Below, in pieces: positions 49,624 to 59,217 of a stretch of DNA of 64,000 nt. Numbering within the stretch: the first letter of the stretch is position 1; the number at the start of each line of letters is the position of its first letter. The stretch comes from Litoditis marina (Eukaryota > Nematoda > Chromadorea > Rhabditida > Rhabditidae), in contig OZ038434.1 of NCBI GenBank assembly GCA_964036275.1, forward strand, positions 7,087,060 through 7,151,059, written 5' to 3'. The position numbers and the translations under genes were made by a program. The notes under the pieces were generated by a model. The model saw nothing but the letters and a program-made list of their open reading frames with translations, made no database searches and was not told where the DNA came from.

Positions 49624-50654
49624 GATCATTTTTTACGTACAGTTAATTGAAAGTCATTTAACACAATTTTGTCGGCTGTTTAAGTTGGAATGTCTGGTAG
49701 AAGTCGTTAAGTGTCATATGACGAAGTGCACTTATTGCCCTCTTATAACGATCACATTAGGCAAGTAGTAATCAGAACTTATCAATGGAGTTCTGAGAGA
49801 GAGAGAAGTGAAGTAAGTCACACCATCTACTATGACAAAGTCAGGAGAGTTTGCTGTGGAAAATGGTTATATCATTAGGTACCTGATGAAAAGTTCTGGA
49901 TTTAGCTCAGAGATACATACCCTACTATAACCCATCTGATAATCAGAACATATATCTTGTACACTAGCTCAAGATAGTTTTCGTGAGATGGCGAAGATTA
50001 GAGAGATTACTATAGCTTGAAGAATGACTGCAAACCGTACTGATTCTAATTCAGTAATGAAATCTCGCTTAGTATACTAAATCTCACCACAATATGTACG
50101 GAGACGAAACTGTGGGAAACGTCTGCTGTTGTTGCAGTCTGGAGCACTGAATCACTTCCTTTTTGTGTTAAAGACAAACAACTCGATGGGACAAAAAAAA
50201 GAATGTTTTCATCACAATTGCTGTTTTCATCAAGCTTTCCTTCTCAGTGTATCATCTCTTTCCCCGATTTTGCACATTTGGTATGATGATAAGTTCATGT
50301 TGACAGGAATACTGCGCCTATGAATTCACCACTAGTTCCCTAAAATTCTACAATCGGTGATTTGGATTTTATTGTTCCGGTGCCTGTTTCTGATAGAAAT
50401 GAAATAGAAACTTAGAAACTTAGAAATAGAAACGTCTTGTATCTTCGTACATAACAACATGTGTTGATAATTAACATGGAAAACATGAATCATAGTGGGA
50501 ATTGTTTCGAAGCAAACACAAGAAATAAAGATTTTTTTCACGGCATTTGTTTTTGCTTTGTATTACTTTATCAAGATTAAGAAATTTAGAAACCACACAA
50601 ATCACATTACCAACAGGCTGGTTGATTACAGGTACTCCACGTATTCAACTGTTT

Positions 50655-50850
50655 ACTATAGTGGGTGCCAAATTTATACATTTCAGTCTCTAACCGGAAT
50701 CGAACTTGCGAGCAAAAGATTCGTAGCAAGCCGGTGACCACTGCACTAATAGAGTACACAACGGGCATGATTTGGAATCGAAGACATGTGTGCGTACCCA
50801 GCGGAAAGTGAGATATACAGTATCCTCCCGCCTTTTCGTTGGCGAGACTA
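50655..50850 (-). repeat. tRNA-like (SINE-like) repeat, copy 2
   Basis: On the minus strand: aaaggcgggaggatactgta, an A-box-like tgcagtggtcaccgg, a B-box-like AGTTCGATTCC (complement at 50697-50707), then tataaatttggcacccacta. It ends about 90 bases before the stop of pseudogene C. Confidence 0.65.
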
Positions 50851-51778
50851 TAACAATTCTAGTCATGAAATCATATTTTGCAAGTAATTGAGGTATTTTA
50901 CATGCGGTAATAAACTTGGAAGCCCTTTCCAATCCTTCTATTTTCATTCTTTCTCCAGCATACCGAAGGACTGTCGTTGGGTTGGATGCAGTTCAATTAG
51001 ACCTCCTCTCAGGGCTGCAACCCCAGGACTGACTGAAACACAGCAGAAACCTTAACCGCAAGAGAAAACGTACTCACGTGAAAAGTCAAGGAACTATTAC
51101 CCCCTAAAGGTGAGATTTTGGGTGATCGAGTAAGCGCGGGCCCAAAAGGCCCAAAAGGCCCTAAAAGGGCCGCGAATCTGGTAACGAGCACGCTTTGATT
51201 GATTTTGAAAACAACCCTAGATTTTAGAGCACTACTCTAGATTTTCTTTCACTTTCCGAGTAAGAACGCTAGGGTGAGCAGGAAAAAGAAACCCTACACG
51301 GCCCTAATAGGGTGATATCGGCTACGAAAATTGCGCACTTTTCACCTATGTAAACAGAGGCAAAACGCTGTAATAGTCATCAGAATCATAATGTTCTTTA
51401 TTTAGTTATGAGTAATGTGATTCGATTAATCTAAAGTTGCTTTTCTCAATATGAGAATGAATACCAGCACGAAAGTTAAAGGAGAGATTGAGTAACGATA
51501 ACATTTATATTATTCATACTGTGTTGTGCACGTGAAATCCAGCTCATTGCTACATGTGGTAAGATCTCACGTAGTTTGGACTTAAGCCGACCTCGTATAG
51601 GCTGTCTGAATATTCCTCGCAAAACTTTTGTGACAGCTTTTCTTACTGTTCTCTGCTGGTACACAATGACCATGGGAATTATAATTATCTGAACAGTCAC
51701 CACCTGAAATGAATCGAATTCTCGAACTGTTCGGAATACTCCGTCCTTTATCACCGACGCCCAAAATGTACGTACCGA

Positions 51779-54700
51779 TTAAGGGTTGTTAATCGATTAT
51801 GAAAAAACCGATTATTTCGATTTTCAACTTTCGAGCCATTTTGAAATTTCGATTCGATTCGATTCCGATTTTGCGTATGGTCAGAAAAAACTATTATTTC
51901 GATTTTCGACTTTCGAGCCATTTTGAAATTTCGATTCGATTCGATTCCGATTTTGCATATGGTCAGAAAAAACGATTATTTCGATTTTCGACTTTCTAGC
52001 CATTTTGAAATTTCGTTTCGATTCGATTCCGATTTTGCGTATGGTCAGAAAAAAACCGATTATTTCGATTTTCAACTTTCGAGCCATTTTGAAATTTCGA
52101 TTCGATTCGATTCCGATTTTGCGTATGGTCGGAAAAAACGATTATTTCGATTTTCAACTTTCGAGCCATTTTGAAATTTCGATTCGATTCGATTCCGATT
52201 TTGCGTATGGTCAGAAAAAAACCGATTATTTCGATTTTCAACTTTCGAGCCATTTTGAAATTTCGATTCGATTCGATTCCGATTTTGCATATGGTCAGAA
52301 AAAAACCGATTATTTCGATTTTCAACTTTCGAGCCATTTTGAAATTTCGATTCGATTCGATTCCGATTTTGCGTATGGTCAGAAAAAAACCGATTATTTC
52401 GATTTTCAACTTTCGAGCCATTTTGAAATTTCGATTCGATTCGATTCCGATTTTGCGTATGGTCAGAAAAAAACCGATTATTTCGATTTTCAACTTTCGA
52501 GCCATTTTGAAATTTCGATTCGATTCGATTCCGATTTTGCGTATGGTCAGAAAAAAACCGATTATTTCGATTTTCAACTTTCGAGCCATTTTGAAATTTC
52601 GATTCGATTCGATTCCGATTTTGCGTATGGTCAGAAAAAAACCGATTATTTCGATTTTCAACTTTCGAGCCATTTTGAAATTTCGATTCGATTCGATTCC
52701 GATTTTGCATATGGTCAGAAAAAAACCGATTATTTCGATTTTCAACTTTCGAGCCATTTTGAAATTTCGATTCGATTCGATTCCGATTTTGCATATGGTC
52801 AGAAAAAACGATTATTTCGATTTTCAACTTTCGAGCCATTTTGAAATTTCGATTCGATTCGATTCCGATTTTGCATATGGTCAGAAAAAAACCGATTATT
52901 TCGATTTTCAACTTTCGAGCCATTTTGAAATTTCGATTCGATTCGATTCCGATTTTGCGTATGGTCAGAAAAAAACCGATTATTTCGATTTTCAACTTTC
53001 GAGCCATTTTGAAATTTCGATTCGATTCGATTCCGATTTTGCGTATGGTCAGAAAAAAACCGATTATTTCGATTTTCGACTTTCGAGCCATTTTGAAATT
53101 TCGATTCGATTCGATTCCGATTTTGCGTATGGTCAGAAAAAAACCGATTATTTCGATTTTCAACTTTCGAGCCATTTTGAAATTTCGATTCGATTCGATT
53201 CCGATTTTGCGTATGGTCAGAAAAAAACCGATTATTTCGATTTTCAACTTTCGAGCCATTTTGAAATTTCGATTCGATTCGATTCCGATTTTGCATATGG
53301 TCAGAAAAAACGATTATTTCGATTTTCGACTTTCGAGCCATTTTGAAATTTCGATTCGATTCGATTTCGATTTTGCGTATGGTCAGAAAAAAACCGATTA
53401 TTTCGATTTTCAACTTTCGAGCCATTTTGAAATTTCGATTCGATTCGATTCCGATTTTGCATATGGTCAGAAAAAACGATTATTTCGATTTTCGACTTTC
53501 GAGCCATTTTGAAATTTCGATTCGATTCGATTCCGATTTTGCGTATGGTCAGAAAAAAACCGATTATTTCGATTTTCAACTTTCGAGCCATTTTGAAATT
53601 TCGATTCGATTCGATTCCGATTTTGCATATGGTCAGAAAAAACGATTATTTCGATTTTCAACTTTCGAGCCATTTTGAAATTTCGATTCGATTCGATTCC
53701 GATTTTGCGTATGGTCAGAAAAAAACCGATTATTTCGATTTTCAACTTTCGAGCCATTTTGAAATTTCGATTCGATTCGATTCCGATTTTGCATATGGTC
53801 AGAAAAAAACCGATTATTTCGATTTTCAACTTTCGAGCCATTTTGAAATTTCGATTCGATTCGATTCCGATTTTGCATATGGTCAGAAAAAACGATTATT
53901 TCGATTTTCGACTTTCGAGCCATTTTGAAATTTCGATTCGATTCGATTCCGATTTTGCGTATGGTCAGAAAAAAACCGATTATTTCGATTTTCGACTTTC
54001 GAACCATTTTGAAATTTCAATCTGATTCGATTTCGATTTTGCGTATGGTCGGAAAAAACCGATTATTTCGATTTTCAACTTTCGAGCCATTTTGAAATTT
54101 CGATTCGATTCGATTCCGATTTTGCGTATGGTCAGAAAAAAACCGATTATTTCGATTTTCAACTTTCGAGCCATTTTGAAATTTCGATTCGATTCGATTC
54201 CGATTTTGCATATGGTCAGAAAAAACGATTATTTCGATTTTCGACTTTCGAGCCATTTTGAAATTTCGATTCGATTCGATTCCGATTTTGCGTATGGTCA
54301 GAAAAAAACCGATTATTTCGATTTTCGACTTTCGAACCATTTTGAAATTTCAATCTGATTCGATTTCGATTTTGCGTATGGTCGGAAAAAACCGACTATT
54401 TCGATTTTCAACTTTCGAACCATTTTGAAATTTTGATTCGATTCGATTTCGATTTTGCGCAGTTCGGAAAAAAAAAAGATTATTTCGATTTTCGACTTTC
54501 GTTATTCAATGGAAATCTTAGATATGTTATGTGAATGCGCTATACTCATTATCAGAACCATCGTATGATGCTTTCTAATCGAAATCTGACCATTTTTCAA
54601 GACTAGAATCGAAACACGAAAATAATCGAAAGTGCTATTCTGAAAAATTTCGACATTTTCGATTTTCAATTTTAAACACATTTTGTCCAATGTCTGTTTT

Positions 54701-54787
54701 CTCCGACTTTTCGATTTTGGCGAAAAAATCGAAATTCAACTTTTTTCGACTTTTATCAATTTTCGATTTCGAGATTAACAACCCCAA
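51779..54787. mobile_element. 3.0-kb terminal-inverted-repeat element loaded with a minisatellite
   Basis: Termini: gggttgttaatc at 51783-51794 and its perfect complement gattaacaaccc at 54773-54784. The inverted repeat extends outward to TT on each side. The hexamer TACCGA flanks both ends directly (51773-51778 and 54788-54793), fitting a 6-bp target-site duplication. The interior is almost wholly the 84/82-bp array plus about 280 bases of related, degraded sequence at the right. There is no transposase frame, so it is a non-autonomous element. Confidence 0.7.
51798..54510 (+). repeat. 84/82-bp minisatellite, about 32 tandem copies
   Basis: The monomer runs cagaaaaaaaccgattattt, cgattttcaactttcgagcc, attttgaaatttcgattcga, then ttcgattccgattttgcgta and tggt (84 bases). 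A second class lacks two bases in the A-run (82 bases). Single-base variants (gcgtat/gcatat, tcaac/tcgac) are distributed along the array in a patterned way. Since 84 is a multiple of three, long frames exist on both strands (up to 391-395 codons). They are artefacts of repetition, each ending where an 82-bp unit shifts the frame. Confidence 0.95.
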
Positions 54788-55671
54788 TACCGAAGTCAGA
54801 CGTCAACACCACCTACAGCGTTTACTAGCATCAACATTTTCTTATGTTAATGTTCCGTTGTTTTTCATTTTCTAAGGAAAGATTTATGTTGTGCTATAAA
54901 ACAAAAGTGCTTCCCATTCTTGAATATGGATCAGAAGTTTTTGCCCCACTAAACAAAGGTGATATTATGAGTCTTGAAGTGGTTCAGCGAAGATTTACTA
55001 AGAGGTTGTTGTCAGGATTTCCGGACAAAAACCGTCTAGAAAAACTCAAACTCTCTACATTGTGGAAACGCCGATTATTCAAGGATTTATGTACTGCTCA
55101 CAAATACATTTATGGCCACTATTGGACTTCCAATATTGTTACTCTTGCTCCTCCCACTAGTGTTTGCCATATGCTAAGAGGGAATGGTTTGAAACTATCG
55201 GATTGTCTCCCAGCTCTTGTCAACCTGAAGTTCATCTCGTCACGCATTGCCCCTGTTTGGGATAGATTACCTGCAGAAATAGCTCTGCTTCACTGTCCCA
55301 GTGAATTTAAATGTCGTTTGAAACAATGGTTTTTATCAGAAAATGTGTTTCTTGGATCACTTGACCCCACGAACATATCTTAAACAATAATCGATGGTTT
55401 ATTCCTTAATGGTTCTGACAACCTTTTGTAAAGTAAAGAACCTGTTTATCCCTCTTGCCTTGTTTTGATAGTAGTGTGTAATTGTATTTTAAACGTAAAT
55501 TATCTACTTTAGACTTGCAACCTGACTGTAACAGACAGCCTCTTGGATGATAGCCGTTGTCTTCCTAGAAGACTCATTTCCTCCAACTCCCAGCGCCCTT
55601 TTGACGCCAACAACACCTTCACACAACACTCAGTGATACGGGAGAAAAATAAAGCTTGTATTGTATTGTAA
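54788..55671 (+). mobile_element. CR1-like non-LTR retrotransposon, 5'-truncated 3' end
   Basis: A 179-codon frame (54844-55383) encodes the C-terminal end of a LINE reverse transcriptase. Family marks are YKTKVLPILEYGSEVFAPL, LEVVQRRFTKRL, a KLKLSTLWKRRLFKDL stretch and the terminal RIAPVWDRLPAEI ... FKCRLKQWF. The element ends with a short tandem tail (tgtattgtattgta, about 55658-55671), as CR1-type elements do. It lies in sense opposite to pseudogene C, inside its enlarged intron, directly against the TIR element. The catalytic core of the polymerase is absent. Confidence 0.75.
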
Positions 55672-57850
55672 CATAAATTCTCCACGAATGTGATATAAAC
55701 GGATATTTAGTTTTTGGATACGAACAATAATGATTATCATTCAGCTTGTTACTATTATTAAATTGGTCTAACAGTTTCAACATAGTATATAGATTTCAGT
55801 ATTATTCAACCATTACTTATTTCGCTTGGGAAACACTCATATCGCGATATAGCGACCGACCGACTTCCCTGAATAACACACTCGTTGCGTCAGTGAGAAC
55901 AACAGCCACAGGAGTTAGACTCAGAACTTGCGAGACCACGGAAAACACTACAGCGGGGATAATAGCTTGAGACCATGCGAATACTTGCGCTATCTAAATA
56001 GTTCGAATTTAAAAACGATTTCAGACTTTCATAAAGCAACACATAGTTTTTACCCATTTGTTTGGAAGATAATTGTAACGAGGATACAGCCGTTATAACC
56101 GAACCGTGAGAAGAGGCCGAGTCCGGCCACCCAATATCCGTGGCGAAGAGATATTCCGAGTATGCAGAGATAAAGATATCTGGAGGGCAGTCAAGGAACA
56201 CCATTTCGCAACGATTTGAAGTGATCTAATAAATCTTGAATCTTGAAACAGCATCGATTGTAGAAAACCAGGTTCAATAAAAAACATTTGATAGTTGAAA
56301 AACAAACTTTCAATATCTTCCGAAGCAGTACAGTCAAAAACCTTCACCGATCTGTTACTACAATTTTTTTCACAGTTACAAAGCCGTAAAATAGATAACT
56401 ACCGCTTCAAGGATGTTTCAGATTAGTTTCTGCAGAAAATAAGTAAATCCGAAGAAAATCTGACCTGGAACCGTCTATCCAAATCAGCGTTCCCAAGTTC
56501 AAAGTCATAGTGTTTGCTGCTTCTCCTCCAAGTAATGATTATAATCTGAACACGGAACTGGCACCAAACTCGTGCTGTCCAGTGCCTCTACGTATTATAT
56601 TCCGAGATTATCTTGAACAATGACTATCTAGACTATTACTTATTTTGAAAGTGCGTTACCAGCTAGATGAAGCTGAAACTTAAGAAGATAACATATGAGG
56701 AAGAAGAGGCTGAGACTGTACATGATGCGAAAAAATGAAGTAAAAATTTGTCGAAACTCACTATTATTGACAGAAACCCAATCAGAACCATGTAAATGAA
56801 AGGTAGCTTTTTCATAGCATCTGGAATGGTACTCGTGTGCATTTCTATACCTTTCTTCAACCTTCACGTGCCACGTTTTTGAAGTTTTCGAAGAATCGGT
56901 AATTTTAAGTGAAATGTAGGATATCGAATCATACCTTGAATGCCCTCAGTAAAGTTGAATTGAAAGAAACTTACAATAATGAATAAAGAATGAAATCCAA
57001 GTCGAGGATAGAACACACGTTGCGCAGAACACACAAACAACGACAAAACCAGTAATGCTCTGCAACTTTTTCACTGTTTGGTCTTTTCTGAATTCCAATA
57101 TCAAGTTTTCATGTCGTTTTTTGTATTTATTGTTTGTAACTTTGTTCATCGGACAAACATAATCAACAATCGATACAAATGTATATTCTAAGCATAAATG
57201 TGACATCGCAATATTCGGATCAATAGTAGTAGGCCCGTTTTCAAAATTAACCATCTTACTGATATCGGAAAACAGACTAGATGCTAGCGATTGAGAAATG
57301 TAGGAAAATTAACCGAAACAAGAGTCAAACCAAGTTTTGATGAAATTACCTTCGAGAATGACTTGATGATCAGCCGTAGAAGATTGAAGATGATCAACGG
57401 CGATGAACAATGAGGATATTGAGGCCAAGGAGAAGCCGAACTCGTGAGCGAACGAAAAGTACAAGGTTTGCCCTGTGAAAAGATGCATCTTAGAACAAGC
57501 AAGACAACACAATATTTATGAACTTCTCATGCTTCTCATGATCAGAGACCATGTTAGCCACGTATTACAGGTGACACACATGACGCTTTGAAAACACGTG
57601 AGGAATTTGTATAACTTGCAAATATATATATGCTTTCAACTGTTTTTCTACAACGTATTTTCTGCATTTACTGTCATTTACCTCTCTTAGCTTCTTCAGT
57701 GACAGCTTTCTGATCTTTGAAACAGTAGAAACACAACCAAAAGTTGGAGATAAGAACAATATATTGTGCAAAGCCTTGACCAAGAAACAATAACCTGTAA
57801 ATTGCTTCAAATGTTGAGCAGTAGTGTGCATTTAGAACAGACATATATAT

Positions 57851-58022
57851 ATAGGGTGTGTCAAATTTATAGGTGTTTGTCTCTCGCTGGAATCGAACCC
57901 GCGAGTAAAATTTTATTAGCTGGGCGGCGATACACAGCTCTGAAATCAAAGACAAAAGAGTCCATACACAGCGAAAATGAAGATGTACAGTACCCTTCCG
58001 CCTTGCCGTTGGCGACGTCTAC
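57851..58022 (-). repeat. tRNA-like (SINE-like) repeat, copy 3
   Basis: On the minus strand: caaggcggaagggtactgta, then cgctgtgtatggactc, a B-box-like GGGTTCGATTCC (complement at 57889-57900) and tataaatttgacacacccta. It lies in intron 1 of pseudogene C. The A-box region is more diverged than in copy 1. Confidence 0.65.
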
Positions 58023-58528
58023 AGGTTAACCTCGGGCCCTGTGGCGAGTCTAAACTACACAATAACTTTTGTTGCTAAAGATATTATGTTGTTGCACATA
58101 ATTCTCTCGTAAATTTTTTGCTACACCACTCTCCAGAGCCAATCCGAGAACTCAGACTTGTCTCAAACTTGACCTATGTGAAAAATTTCGTGTTTGATCG
58201 CCAATATGAATTAAATTTCATTTTATAAATGTTCATGGGCGCTTTCTTGTATTCCATTCAAATACATTCTGGATACAAGTAATGCTGAAGATGATAAAGT
58301 GTATTTTTCGCCATTTCTAGCTCAGTCACCCAGTGCCAGTATATATTAGGTCTAACATTACAGTAATTGAAGCCAACATGTAATTTGTACTCACTTTGAA
58401 CTCAATTTCAGTGTTTTTGTACAGAAGACGTATGTGAAAAGAACAGACGTAGTCAAGGAGCCAAGGCTAGACAAAACCACTTCCAAGCCCAGCAAACATG
58501 AGATTATGTGCCCGTGAGATATATCCAT

Positions 58529-59217
58529 ACCTCAAATTTTTTTGCTATCTGCAAAATGTGTTTATCACAGCAAAAACCGAGTTCTCTTCGCAAATCCTAT
58601 CTGAGAAAAGAGCCTTGAAACATTCTGATGCGATCAAGGATGAAAAACAAGAAGGTGAAGTGGAGCGAATTTCGCCAACGAACAACCCGTGTAAAACAAC
58701 ACGCATGAGCAAGTAATCATTAAATCTACGAAATGAATTAAAGTACAAATGCACTCAAGCGGTTTTCTATGCTACTGTCGAAGCGAACAATGAGCTTTGC
58801 TACCTCGCAAGGTTTCGAAAACAGTTAATAGTGTACGAGGAAGCACTCTTCTCCTTGCAAGTGTCTCAGAGAGAAGAACCGAGGTTCGCAATCTCCATTA
58901 CCACTGGTTGTAATTTTACTTCGTCAATAGAAAGAAGTGAAGTTCTATTTAGATGTGAACTAACAGGGATACTTCACCTCGACATAAGAACGATTGCGGC
59001 CAACTATGCTAATCGTGATAGAGACGGTGAGCTGTCACACAGGCTAACTCCACAGGTTTTTTTTCACACTCGTTCGAGAAAAAGGGTAAAAATACTTTGA
59101 ACAGCTTTCATTCTTTGATGGGGTACATCGTGGTTGTAGCACATTCAGACACAATGATTTGATTTTCTATAAACAAACGAAAGAGAAAAATCTTGGAAGC
59201 ACTAGAAAGATAATATA
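58529..59217. other. intergenic region between pseudogene C and gene D
   Basis: Upstream of C and downstream of D. Two frames of 72-89 codons lack any supporting signal. No repeats recognised. Confidence 0.45.

Larger units (their letters stand above)
48462..50943. other. 2.5-kb intergenic region between gene B and pseudogene C
   Basis: Upstream region of B and downstream of C. Holds the fourth copy of the 110-bp repeat and the second tRNA-like repeat. No gene assembled; frames up to 108 codons lack splice or family support. Confidence 0.5.
50944..58528 (-). pseudogene. Sra-superfamily-like 7TM chemoreceptor pseudogene (copy C) with a 4.1-kb invaded intron
   Basis: Exons from the 5' end: 58395-58528, 57682-57794, 57350-57472, 56975-57059, 56762-56820, 56465-56545, 55841-55993, 51592-51703, 50944-51032. 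Closest to D (shared NADLDRR, AQVFAWSQAIIPA, SPGVAALRGGLIEL). Exon 3 is 123 nt against 116 in A1, B and D: a 7-base insertion after IAVDHL shifts the frame, and the expected LLRLIIKSFSK continues in the next frame. The donor after exon 7 reads ATGAGT where GT is expected, so the frame runs to a TAA at about 55818. The last exon ends two codons early, at the Trp position. The intron between exons 7 and 8 (51704-55840) contains a minisatellite-filled transposon and a retrotransposon fragment. A truncated protein remains possible, but a functional 7TM receptor is unlikely. Confidence 0.85.

Noticed and set aside
52072..53346. Frames of 391-395 codons on both strands
   Set aside because: They are made only of the 84-bp minisatellite read in a fixed phase (28-residue repeats) and end wherever an 82-bp unit shifts the frame. 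No coding signal.
51798..54510. Regularly spaced direct repeats resembling a CRISPR array
   Set aside because: Units are continuous tandem copies without unique spacers, and the genome is eukaryotic.
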